64,000 nt of DNA, taken from NCBI GenBank assembly GCA_014621425.1, contig JAANBB010000006.1, forward strand, positions 1 to 64,000, read 5' to 3'. The translations under genes and the position numbers were made by a program. The stretch comes from Cylindrodendrum hubeiense. Lineage: Eukaryota; Ascomycota; Sordariomycetes; Hypocreales; Nectriaceae. Under the pieces are notes generated by a model. That model did no database searches, had not been told where the DNA came from, and worked only from the letters and a program-made list of their open reading frames with translations. Numbering within the stretch: position 1 is the stretch's first letter; each line of letters begins with the position of its first letter. Positions 35,406 to 45,540 of the stretch are shown piece by piece.

Positions 35406-38229
35406 TGGCCAGTGGCCTGGCTGGTGTGGTGTTTGCGATTTCGCTCTTTAAGAATTGGCACCTTGGGCTACTACCGTCTGAAGACTTCCAGCCATCAGCA
35501 AGTCCACTCGGTGGCGTCTCAAATGTCTGCCCACCCATTGCTAGCAACGCCGTCAAATCTCCCTTGAAGAATATTTTTTCTGGGTTGAGTGAAACCGAGC
35601 TGGCTTCAGTGATCGCACACCTTCACCAGAATCTCAACCTCACTGCCAGCGTCAACGCAAGCAGGTACGTGCATCCTGGTGATCAAATTTCTCATATTTT
35701 CACCAGAATGTGGTCTGGAATACAAAATATGCTGACCAGTCTTTTTCTGCTTTTAGCTGGGATAATACGATTGCGGGGGTGGAGCTGCTACAGCCCAACA
35801 AGACCGATGCTGCCCCCTATTTGGATGGGTTTGGCGAGGTGCCGGATCGCTATGCCAAAGTAACCATTGCATTTTCTGCTACAGAAGAGCCATACATCGA
35901 AGATTATATCGTTGGTCCACTGCCGATCTCAAATGAGACAAGCATTGAGCCTCTGAACTGGCCTTGCAGCAAGGGTCACTCTCGCCAGCGTAATTATCTT
36001 CCCAGCCTCGACGTATATAAAGATTATCTTGCCACCGTATCAATTTCCATCGAGGATATTCTGCTTTTAATGTTCAATCGGGTAAGCGTCCACCTACACT
36101 TGTAGAAAATCCCAGAAACAGACGACTTACCCTAAAATTAGACGCATCGGCATGCACCCGACGACACTCTAGTAGTGGACGCCGCTCAACCACTATGGAT
36201 CGATGATGGTATAGTCACAACATGGAATGAGTACTCGACAGTCCCTACAGATAAATTTGACGATGTTTCTATATTACAAGCTGGTCTTGCCTTTAAGACC
36301 AACATCACCGGAAGAGACCCTTCCAAATGGTCTGTGATAGGGTGGTACTACAATGGCGTCTTTTACAAGACTACCGAGCAATTTAGAAAGGCTGTTTACA
36401 CCCCGGGTTTCGAGATTCTCCCAGTAAATATCGACGGGGAATGGGGATCAACTGACCCATTGGGGGAAACCAAACCTCACGATAATATTCCGCCCCCGTT
36501 GCCGATCCAACCTCAAGGCTCGCGATTTTCAGTTGACACAGATGAAAATTATGTGGAATGGAGTATGTGAATTAAAACAATTATCTCTGTGAACAATGCT
36601 AATTGGCCTTAGTGGACTTCTCCTTCTTTCTCACCTTTACAAGGGACACCGGCATGAGACTGTACGACATCAGGTATAAGGGCGAACGCATCATTTACGA
36701 GCTTGGAATGCAGGAAGCCATCGCCCATTACGCTGGCAGCCATCCATCGCAGTCTGCGCAAACCTTTGTTGACTCGTGTTTTGGATTTGCGCCTTACACC
36801 TTTGAGCTCGTCAACGGCTACGACTGTCCAAATTACGCTACCTACTTAAACTCAAAATTCTACCACAAAGAAAAGCTCGAGACCCATAATAACAACATCT
36901 GTTTGTTCGAAATGGATTCGGGCTACCCCATTGGTCGACATTCTGCGCAGAATTACGTTTACTCCACCAAGAACATTTACTTTGTCTTGAGAAGTATCGG
37001 CACACTAGGCAACTACGACTACATGTTCGACTATGCATTCTATCTTGACGGGTCGATTAAGGTTACTGTACGGGCCTCGGGGTACATTTCTGCGGCTTTT
37101 TGGGCCCATAACTCCGACTACGGGTTCAAGATCCACGACGCCATCTCCGGTTCGATGCACGACCATGTGATTAACTACAAGTTGGATATGGACATCAATG
37201 GCACTGCAAATAGCCTCATGAAGGTCGATGTTGTTCCTGCCACAGAAATGTAAGTTACCCCACGCCTTGTTCACACTTGCACTCACCCTTGTAGCTACCC
37301 ATGGGCCGAAGGTCAGCCACGGAACACGATGAAGGTGCAAAAGAGTTTTATCAAAAGCGAGGATGAAGGCAGGATTAATTGGGCAGCCAATGCTGCTTCA
37401 ATGTATTCTGTTGTCAACAAAGACAGCCCCAACAAGTATGGCGAATACCGCGGCTACCGTCTCGCTCCAGGTACTGTACACGACACCTTCCTTTAGGCTC
37501 CTCGTTTCTAACGCAGCACATAAAGGAAGCGCATCTTACTTGACCGTTAAAAACTCGACAAATATGAAAGAGAGCCTCAACTGGGCAACTCATCACTTGT
37601 ACGCCGTGAAGCAAAAAGATACCGAACCACGCAGCGTCCATGCGTTTAATGTTTTAGATCCTGGAGAGCCAGTTGTTGATTTTAACAAATTCTTTGACAG
37701 CGACTCTCTTGATCAAGAGGACCTCGTATTGTAAGATATTTATTTATTGCTGCTGTGTTTCACGGCTTCTAACTCGTCGTCTAGATTTTTTAATTTAGGT
37801 ATGCATCATGTTCCAGACACCCATGATCTGCCAAACACTGTCTTCACGGTTGGTATCCTTACTCCTCATGCTGAGGCTATATTAACTCGTTATTTACTGC
37901 AGACCGCACAGTCTTCAATGATGCTCGTGCCTCAAAACTATGAAGTATCCAACCCATCCCGCGACAATATCCATCAAGTTCGGATTCAGTACGAGAGCGG
38001 GCGTGTCTCGGATGTTGAGATGTTTGGTAGTGAACAAGCAGTTTGCACATTTGACATGGTGAGCACCTTTCTCAATATCTCTTCTAAATAGCAGTAGACT
38101 AATTTTACTTCGCAGCGTACCACTCATAGGAACTACTCGAGATATCAGGGTGACACTGTTGTTCAGAAATTCCCTTACGACCCTACGGACCCTTACTATT
38201 ATTCAACCTTCGGGCGGGAGGCTGCCTAA
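35402..38229 (+). CDS. copper amine oxidase (topaquinone type), 9 exons
   Basis: Oxidatively deaminates primary amines to aldehyde, ammonia and H2O2. Exons: 35402-35664, 35757-36081, 36142-36562, 36613-37249, 37295-37470, 37526-37730, 37785-37848, 37903-38058 and 38116-38229 (786 aa). A hydrophobic N-terminal segment (GLAGVVFAISLF) suggests a signal anchor. The TPQ precursor Tyr (~471) lies in GTLGNYDYMFDY. The catalytic-base Asp (~390) is in TFVDSCFGF. Copper ligands fit HDHVINYKLD and MHHVPDTHDLPN. A CLFEMDSG segment matches the CIFEQD region of the family. Sites for N-glycosylation (NLT, NET, NGT) fit a secreted or surface enzyme. The 7th intron uses an unusual GTTGGT donor. The acceptor of intron 5 could also be 9 nt upstream. 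The start is uncertain because of the overlapping upstream frame. Confidence 0.9.
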
Positions 38230-39701
38230 GCAGTCGTATTGTGGCTCAGGCACCAACTATGCAGAAGTTCGGGCGGTATGGTGCAGCATAATCACAGATG
38301 TCTGAGACGGAGAGTAATAATTCAAAATGGGGATTCATTTGGCTCGCCTTGATCCGGCTGGCCCACGGTGGATTATGTTGATAAAACTCGGTTGGAAGGG
38401 ATGTGGCGATGCCGATTAAATTGCGCCACGCAGCCACGAATGACAAAGTATTCATGGTCAATTCGTTTCACGTCAGGTTGATTCAACTATTCCCTCCGTA
38501 TTCCGCCCATCGTCGTCATTATTACAGTTCGGACCAACTTCTCACTGGCAGGTAACATTAGTGGACAGGGAATCCAAACTCAAGTTGACCAAGACGTGTA
38601 TCATGACTCCTACCTTCGGTACCAATCTCAACACTGACCCATTTGGACATGACGCTCGGAGTTAGTATTGTGCCGACCCGATGGCCCGAACCTGGCCTGT
38701 CGTAAACACCCCCCACCCCCCGGTTGGAACTGCCATTTTCCAGCTCCAGGACCAGGCTACTTCGCCCCAAGTTGAGCTACATGTGGTGACTGATTTGAGA
38801 ATGCCCTGATTGGCGCCTTATCAGTGGCTCAATAAGGGACGCGAGACGGTGGGAAATGACCAGGATAGGCCGATGTGACTCGGGTCATGCAACACGTTGG
38901 AATGAGAACCCTTGCAGCTACCCGCAGAGCTAGTATCGGCATTTCTTTCTAGCCGTACGTTTTCGTCTTCGATTGCATTTGGTTAAATTCCGATGCATAG
39001 GTACTTTGTCCAAACAAGTACACTTTCACACCCGAGGAACTGTAAACACAGAGTAGCAGCTGTCGCTTAGAAGGATTGTTCCAAAACTGCAACCATTTGC
39101 CACCGAGTCTCAGCCCATGTCTTATCCTCGCTCAATTCCCTGCCAATGACCGCGAACACGGGGGGATGAGCAAATTCCCCAGCCGACGACCACATTCTCT
39201 CGACTCGAGACACGAGCCCACTCGGTGACACGTGCGACACGCACCCCGACTCACAAGCCTCCAGCCACCATGCAGAGTCGGCTCATCGGCAATGTCTATC
39301 AGATCGTCGTAGAACTGCAGATGATACGCGAGTAGAGCCAGAACACGTATTGCCCGGCCGCATCATTATGCATCGAGCTGCGAGGGGCGTACACGATGCG
39401 GGACAATTTAAAACGACAGCCACCGAATCGGATCTGTGTCCAGTTCAAACCAGGAACGGAATCAGCAGATTTTGGAAATGGAGGGGATGCCACCGGCAGC
39501 TCGCTGTTTGCGACTGGGGTAAGCAGCGATAGTAAGAACCATAACGGCCATTGTGGTAAGAACATGGGTATAGCCAGTAGCCACCCGATTGTTTGCTGCA
39601 GCCGCGTCACATCCACTGCACTCGGCCGTATCCTTTGCCACCTAGGACGGGGTCGTCGGTCGGTCTGCCGGGTTACGGGGTACTATGTACGATGCTACTT
39701 T

Positions 39702-39749
39702 ATGTAGGGCAATATGTAGGGCACTATGTACGGTACTATGTACGGTACT
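39702..39749. repeat. 12-bp minisatellite, four units
   Basis: Four consecutive 12-mers, ATGTAGGGCAAT, ATGTAGGGCACT, then ATGTACGGTACT twice. A diverged fifth unit (ATGTACGATGCT) sits just upstream, separated by a few bases. Noncoding context. Confidence 0.9.
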
Positions 39750-40825
39750 GCCCCTCTGCGGCCCGCTTCTGCCGTCCCAAAAGGGCGCTACGCCTAAGAC
39801 ACCTAAACCTCAAATAGAACATATTGGCACTATTGGCTGTCTTCCCGTCCAAGGGTCTCCAATAGTCGCAAGCTGCAGTCATAGCGCTGAGCATCATCCG
39901 TGGTCTAGACGGCCGTGATCGAACCATGCACTAGCAGGGCGTTCAACTGTCTCAACGGCCCGGCCAATGCAGCCAAATCAAAGTGGGCACGGGAATATAT
40001 GTGGCGGATAGAAGTGAGCTGACGACACGCATCCCGTTACCAGTATGCGGGCCAGAGGGGCTCCCCGCTTTCGAGACTCGGGAAGCCCGCACCATCGAGG
40101 CAGCCTGTGCCTGCGGGATCAGGGTGTGGGTTTCAAGTCGTAGAGTGGAGAGACGAGTCCGCACCCCGCGGAGTTGTTCGACTCAATTGGCTAGAGCTTG
40201 GAAATGACTCTGTTTACGGATAGTGTCGAGTTCCTAGGTACGCGGCGCGTGGACACCTCAATAGATATGTACTGATCCTAAGCGATTAGGAACCCAGAAG
40301 ACTGCATTCCAGGCAACAAATACCTTGGGCCGAAATGGGTATACATCAGCTGCCTAGATTAACCCTCTGGGAGTGCCTATTCCCTCAAAAGGGCATCCCG
40401 GCGGCTTGCATGTAGCTCAGCAAGCCATTCGTTCGATACCACCCGAGGCGTCGTATCACCTAAATACGTAGCCCGCAATAGGTTCGTGTGCGCCTCTGAC
40501 GCCCCAATTACCAAGAAAATAAACTTTGACATGCTGACAACCCGTAGTATGTGTGTGTTGAATTGATAGGCGCCAACTGAAACCTAAACACATTGGAGCT
40601 GGTTACTGCTCTGAGAATGTCAAGAGAGTGATAATATGAACCGGAGCTCCTCAGGGTCAGTCTAAAAGCGCCTTGTTTGCTTCTAGTTGTGTAAGGGGCA
40701 CATATGAGTAGTGCATAGCTGAAATGTGGAGTGCAGCTTGGTCTCTCCCGTCCTCTCCGCATGTTTCACTGGGGACCGATACACTGCATCTGCATATGGG
40801 CAGAGAGGGGAGATGGGAGTGGGCA

Positions 40826-41095
40826 CTCAGCCAGCCACATTGTGAACGCGAGCAAACTTCGCACAGATCTTCCCGTGATAGGTTATCATGAACAATCGGA
40901 GGGCAGGATACGCGCTCAGCCAGCCACATCGGCAATGCGAACAAGATGCGGAGCAGTCTTGCTGTGATAGCTCATTATGAACTAAGAGACGGGATGGAGT
41001 CGCGGCCCATCCAGCCACATCGTCAGCGTGAGCAAATTACGCATCGGATCATCGTTGATAGGCCATCACGAACTACCGGAAGGGAGGTGGGCAAG
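40826..41095. repeat. three diverged ~90-bp tandem repeats in the lectin promoter
   Basis: Each unit begins with CCAGCCACAT (40831, 40920 and 41011; spacing 89 and 91 bp). It continues with a GCGAGCAAA-like stretch, a CGCANNGATC-like core, GTGATAGG/GTTGATAGGCCATC and ATGAAC/CACGAAC, then CGGA/GGGAGG. The array ends about 100 bp before the TATA box of the lectin gene, so it may contain repeated regulatory sites. Confidence 0.8.
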
Positions 41096-41198
41096 TACCA
41101 GCAATATTTGGCTGGAAAGGTCTAGATGGCGAGCGGGGTTGTCATGAGATTGCTGTCATGAGGATACTTTCTAAGCTGTTCAGCAAACCTCATCCAAG

Positions 41199-41205
41199 TA
41201 TAAAG
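41199..41205 (+). promoter_or_regulatory. TATA box of the lectin gene
   Basis: TATAAAG, 121 bp before the ATG at 41326. It is followed by a C/T- and CA-rich leader (TTCTTCTTCTCTCCATCACAC-like), the usual layout of a strongly expressed fungal gene. Confidence 0.6.
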
Positions 41206-41325
41206 ACGAGGCCGTGTCTCTGTCCAGACTAATTCTTCTTCTCTCCATCACACTTCAGCAATCAACTCCCATCACACAAACAATCAACCTTCAGATTACT
41301 CTTTGCACCACCAAACTTCATCATC

Positions 41326-41773
41326 ATGTCTCACAACACTCTTGGCAACGGCGAGTGGCTGCTCAAGGGCAAGAGCCTCTGGAGCAATGACGGCTCTGTT
41401 GAGTTCAAGATGCAGGAGGACGGCAAGATTGCTGTCTACTGGGGCGGACAGTGCCGATACCAGAGCACTGCTGAGCAGACCCAGAACCAGAAGGGCATAA
41501 TCGTGCAGACTGATGGCAACATGTGCATGTAGTAAGTTCCCCCCCTTCGCCCCATCCTTCATGGTCTTCGTGGCATATGTTGCTTTTACTTGAGAGATCT
41601 TGTGATGACTGACAGGAATTGTGTACAGTGACACCAGCGGCAAGGCCACCTGGCACACCAACACTGCCGCTCCTACCGGCAACAGCACTGTCGTCTGCGC
41701 TGTTCAGAACGATGGCAACGTTGTTCTCTACAGGGGCACCCCCATCTGGTCCAGCAACACCGTCAAGCCCTAA
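41326..41773 (+). CDS. GNA/B-type mannose-binding lectin domain protein, 116 aa
   Basis: Two exons, 41326-41531 and 41629-41773; intron GTAAGT...TGTACAG, 97 bp. The protein is a single bulb-lectin (B-lectin) beta-prism fold without a signal peptide, so it is probably cytosolic or unconventionally released. Three copies of the sugar-binding pattern QxDxNxVxY are visible: MQEDGKIAVY (degenerate, Lys for Asn), VQTDGNMCMY (partly changed) and VQNDGNVVLY (intact). The opening NTLGNGEWLLKGKSLWSNDG is typical of the first subdomain. Related fungal proteins bind mannose and are linked to defence or to actin/vesicle association (comitin-like). The gene has a clear TATA box and a repeat array upstream, which suggests strong, regulated expression. 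Confidence 0.9.
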
Positions 41774-42023
41774 GCTTGAGCAGGAGATATTCAAGACTTG
41801 TTTGACAAACTTGAACTTATGAAGCTGGGATGAAGTGGAGAGGGGAATATCTGGGCATAGTCAGGGTTGACGGATTACAAACACCTAGTCACTTATATGG
41901 TGCCAAGGGTCACTTGTCCGGAAACAGATAGTTCTTCATTTGCTAGTACTTGCTAGGATTTGGATAGAACCTGCTATCTAGGCCTCATAAATTCCAACTA
42001 TGCACTGTATCTTTCTTCTCCTC

Positions 42024-44336
42024 CTACTTATTAAATCCAATGTATCTGACAGCGCCATAATCATCAATCTCCCAAACTTCCTTATCCGCTTCTCTTCTGT
42101 ACTTTTCCTCTCCTAATTTCCATGCCTTAAATCGCCCCTCTTCGATAGCCTTCAAACCCCTCTCAGCTTGCAACACATTCCACAGTGACCCAATATCAAA
42201 CCCTGGCCTCGTGGCTGTATGCATACTGTAAGTAAACACAGCCCCATTCGCGTCATTTCCCCCAAATACCGTGTCTTCATCCATGCTACCTTTTGGCGGC
42301 TTGAAATATCGCAGGATCTGGCCACCCTCGGCCTTGACGCGCCAGATGATAGGATCATCACCGTATGGCACGCCGCCGAGCCAAGTTGCGCCCAGAGATG
42401 TACAGGTTGCGTGGTACTTCTTGACAAAGTCGACATATTCGGACCCGGATGAGGCGCCACGCATGAATTCAATCGTCTTGGACATGTCGTTGCTTACCAG
42501 CCAATTCCAGATACAGCCGGCGCAAACGCTGTTGCCGAGTGCGATGTCATTTTCAAGAGAAGGCCTTTCGGAGGATTCGGAGTCGCTTGAGACGAGTACT
42601 TTCTGGTTTTCATCGAACGCCGCGTGTACCTTCACCGGACCAAGCTTCCTCTTTAGCTCATTGAGCTCCTTTTCAAGCTCAGCGAGAAAAATGGGAGTCT
42701 CAGGGCGGCCGGTGAGAGCCCAGCTAGTCTTATTCATGCTTACCAGACTCTGGGCACAGTTCGAGTCGTCAGACTTTGGGCCGAGCAGGTTGCAGTATAA
42801 GTCTCGCTGGCGCCTAGCCATCCAGTACTCGTCGAGGAATTGGTGGGCCTTAGGAGTCATGTGTTCGGAGCGGCACTCATTAGATGGCCAGCTGTCAAGG
42901 ACATGGGAGCATCTCTTTCCGCAGTAGGCTTCACGAAGATCTTTCAATTCTTCATCTTCAATCATCTCGGACAGCATGTCGTGCGAGAGGTTGATGTAGC
43001 ATTTTGCCGAGGTGTAATGTTTTGCCAAAGTGAAGAGGCAGGAAAAGGTGTTGGCAAGCATGGAGTTGCTCCCATCCCAGCTGCCTGACAACTTTTGGGA
43101 GGTGAGACGATCATATTCGGCGGCAATGTCTGAGACTGGAGAGTCGCCCAGCGAGGGCCCGTTCTTGATCAAGGAGTGCAGGTCGTCGGATGGTAGCGTA
43201 GTTTCCCAGCCAGTCGGCAAGACACCAGCGGAGTTGTAGCGGGCGATGGCTTCGTCATAGATCTTTTGCCAGTTGTTGGTTGGCGCACAACGCCTGCCTG
43301 CCACCCTTACACGGCGGATGAACTCGGGGAGCGAAATCGGCTGCCGGCTTTCCGGGTTGATCACGGCGCCTTCGGTCCAGGAGTTGAGTGTGCGGTTGAG
43401 AAAGTCAAAAGTGCACCAACCACAGGAAGTTTCGCCGTCTTCAGGACCGTATACCTGTTCCCGAACTTGGTAAAGATTGTACCTTTCTGTACTCCGAGAG
43501 TCTCTGTACCAGTGTCCTCGTTCGACTCGGCTGTAATCTGTATTTTTGACAAATGCATCGATCGCCTCAAGGTTCATATTTATACCGTCGATGACATTGA
43601 AACGCCCACGCATTTCAAGAGAGCAGTACCCAGGGTCACTGTCTCCAGTAGGTCTTGAGTAGCACATATGATCTTTTCTGCGCACCAACGTCTCGACGGC
43701 AGCGGCAGGCCCTGACTCTAGCCACGTCGTGTCGAACATCCCGTCGTAGCCGTCGAGAATGAACATGTCAGCCGGTGAACATTTGGCGGAAAGCTGGCGA
43801 TGGGCGTCTTCGAGGGCAGCTTGGCAATCTTCCTTGCATATCCATGGAAGAAGGCGCATATGTTCCCGTCTTAAACTGTTCCACGTGCTATTGTCACTCC
43901 CTCGGTCGAACAGCTTGACGTGGCAGGGGAGGGGGGCGAGCGTATCCCAAGCTGCGCGGCATTCTGATTTTGGCTCGGACGTGATGTCGGGGTAGAGTGC
44001 TGGGAGATCCAGCATGTATGAAAAGGCGGTTTTCTGCTTCTGCTGCGTGCTCTCGGTCTGTCTCTCGGGTTGTTGAGACGAGGCATCGAATCCGGACCCC
44101 CCACCTGCACCAACCCAGCATATGGGGCCAACTACTACAGTAATGAAGAAAACTGAAGCAATAAACATCGCGAAAGCGCTTGGAGGTCGCCTGAAATTGA
44201 GCCCAGCTGTAAAATCTTGAGTGGCGTCCGACTCATCCTTACCGTCCATCAAGTCGGAGTCATCTGAAGACTTTTCGTCGGTATAGGGGACTGGATAGTC
44301 AAGGAACGTTTTTTTCGACATGGCGCATTGGTTCAT
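42024..44336 (-). CDS. uncharacterised type II membrane protein with large Cys-rich ectodomain, 770 aa
   Basis: Single exon. I do not recognise the family. The start at 44336 is the first in-frame ATG; 44321 (MSKKTFLDYP) is an alternative. Residues 1-50 are acidic and cytosolic. One helix follows (AFAMFIASVFFITVVVGPICW), after which about 700 residues would be outside the membrane or in the lumen. The ectodomain has some 20 spaced Cys, several in short-spaced pairs (CGWC, CAGC, CGKRC), and NST, NRT and NKT glycosylation sites. Trp/Cys patterns such as CRAAWDTLAPLPC recall, without proving, the Cys-rich regions around LysM modules in other fungal proteins. No catalytic motif was found. The 3' end lies 250 bp from the convergent lectin gene. 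Confidence 0.75.
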   Translation of the reverse strand: MNQCAMSKKTFLDYPVPYTDEKSSDDSDLMDGKDESDATQDFTAGLNFRRPPSAFAMFIASVFFITVVVGPICWVGAGGGSGFDASSQQPERQTESTQQKQKTAFSYMLDLPALYPDITSEPKSECRAAWDTLAPLPCHVKLFDRGSDNSTWNSLRREHMRLLPWICKEDCQAALEDAHRQLSAKCSPADMFILDGYDGMFDTTWLESGPAAAVETLVRRKDHMCYSRPTGDSDPGYCSLEMRGRFNVIDGINMNLEAIDAFVKNTDYSRVERGHWYRDSRSTERYNLYQVREQVYGPEDGETSCGWCTFDFLNRTLNSWTEGAVINPESRQPISLPEFIRRVRVAGRRCAPTNNWQKIYDEAIARYNSAGVLPTGWETTLPSDDLHSLIKNGPSLGDSPVSDIAAEYDRLTSQKLSGSWDGSNSMLANTFSCLFTLAKHYTSAKCYINLSHDMLSEMIEDEELKDLREAYCGKRCSHVLDSWPSNECRSEHMTPKAHQFLDEYWMARRQRDLYCNLLGPKSDDSNCAQSLVSMNKTSWALTGRPETPIFLAELEKELNELKRKLGPVKVHAAFDENQKVLVSSDSESSERPSLENDIALGNSVCAGCIWNWLVSNDMSKTIEFMRGASSGSEYVDFVKKYHATCTSLGATWLGGVPYGDDPIIWRVKAEGGQILRYFKPPKGSMDEDTVFGGNDANGAVFTYSMHTATRPGFDIGSLWNVLQAERGLKAIEEGRFKAWKLGEEKYRREADKEVWEIDDYGAVRYIGFNK

Positions 44337-44422
44337 GGCGAGATATGAAAGAGTGGAAGTTGAAGAGAAAATCACTCGGAACCATGGAAGGGGAAATCAA
44401 TGCGGTGATGTTGGCGGTTCCT

Positions 44423-44463
44423 GGCTGTTGGTTGTTGGCTGTTGGTTGTTGGTTGTTGGTTGT
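44423..44463. repeat. GGTTGTT/GGCTGTT minisatellite
   Basis: About six tandem 7-bp units upstream of the type II membrane protein gene, so in its promoter or 5' leader. On the gene's own strand it reads as an AACAACC run. Confidence 0.85.
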
Positions 44464-44575
44464 GGAAGTGGGCTGAGTCCGAAACAAAGGCCAGGGGCTG
44501 TGCCGAGTTTTCCCTGCCACCCGGCTATGGTTGTAACTTCTCCTACAATACGCGGGTCATAGACTTATTCGCTGG

Positions 44576-45059
44576 AAATATCTAGCATAAACTTGCACTG
44601 TTAATGATGGCACTTTGCTCAAGCTCTTTCTTGGTTCATTTCTGGCTAACGTACGTATCAGATAGGATTTTCGTCTAGGTCAATCCCGCTACCCCAGCTA
44701 GCTTTTGCTGCTAGTGTGAGGGTTGGTTTTACCCGGTGCGCGTTCCCGCTTTTCACAACATTATCCACGATCCTTGAGTGGTCTTATGGGGGTTAAGTGA
44801 ATGTTCGGCTAGCCGGGCGGCTTTGTCAGAAGGAACAGGGATATCTTCTACGGTCAACAGAACGGGATTTCCTTCAAGATCCGAGCCGGAACGTGATTTC
44901 GGTCAGGATCCGGAACAGGGATCCGGAACGGATCCGTATTTCCTAACCCTCCTAATAGCCCTAGATATCTATATAAAGGGCGGTCCGCAAGACCGTCATC
45001 TAGATAGAAGGGCAAGAGCTTCCATCGTCATCAATTGCATCACATTCATTTACACAGTT
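44576..45059. other. intergenic region with GATCCGGAAC repeats
   Basis: No gene. Three overlapping GGATCCGGAAC/GGATCCG copies lie at about 44908-44938. A hairpin CGGTC...GACCG sits just after a TATATAAAG at about 44980. These could belong to the adjacent retroelement relic, but no terminal repeat pair was found. Confidence 0.4.
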
Positions 45060-45540
45060 CAATAGGCTTCTTTGGCGACATAGTTCCTTCTGCTGGAATA
45101 GAATCACTTGATCCGGCGTTGCCTATGATGGGCTTTGCTGAAGGTTGCTAGTCGACAGAGGGTTTTCTTTGAACTAGTCGGTCAGCTTGACCTTAAAGCA
45201 AGCAGCTGTTTTCTCGATGTATGAGTATTGACAAAGCCACAGCTTCCAGGCTAGCTTGTCTCTTAGGACCCGGGTGCTTAGGGACCAGGAAAGGTCCTCT
45301 AAATCATTCATCCAATGACGAGATTTAAATATGTCAATCAAGGTCTCAGCACCTAGTTGGTCATTTTTCCTATATGGAAAGATGATATCGTTAACGAAAG
45401 CAAGACAGTCAGCATACTGTTGTTGTAGATACAGGAATCTTCGGTAGATTGGGCTTAGCATAAGGATGTGGTTCATGATGAAATAAAAGTCTACCATGTT
45501 ATCAGATAGCCTGGCTTCTTCGTTCGGATATTAAACCATT
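45060..45540 (-). mobile_element. decayed Ty1/copia reverse-transcriptase fragment
   Basis: The minus strand at 45497-45174 encodes 107 residues that follow the copia RT C-terminal part: AFVNDIIF in place of the catalytic YVDD box, then LIDIFKSRHWMNDLEDLSW, STRVLRD and KLWLCQYSYIEKTA. Similarity continues past the stop at 45174 (ATPDQVILFQQK, about 45110) with another stop in between. Upstream, a shorter patch extends to about 45540. The catalytic Asp pair is degraded and the frame is broken, so the element is dead. LTRs, integrase and gag were not found. Confidence 0.7.

Larger units (their letters stand above)
38230..41325. other. 3.1-kb gene-free region with minisatellites
   Basis: Between the amine oxidase stop and the lectin start. 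I find no gene: open frames are short and without family features. It holds a 12-bp minisatellite (39702-39749), three ~90-bp tandem units (40826-41095) and the lectin promoter (TATAAAG at 41199-41205), each listed separately. Confidence 0.5.

Noticed and set aside
37517..37525. Alternative acceptor for intron 5 of the amine oxidase adding three residues
   Set aside because: It leaves only about 5 nt from the branch site; the later AAG acceptor fits better, though both keep frame.
40413..40440. Box A-like TAGCTCAG and box B-like GTTCGATACC
   Set aside because: The spacing is far too short for a tRNA and no stems fold.
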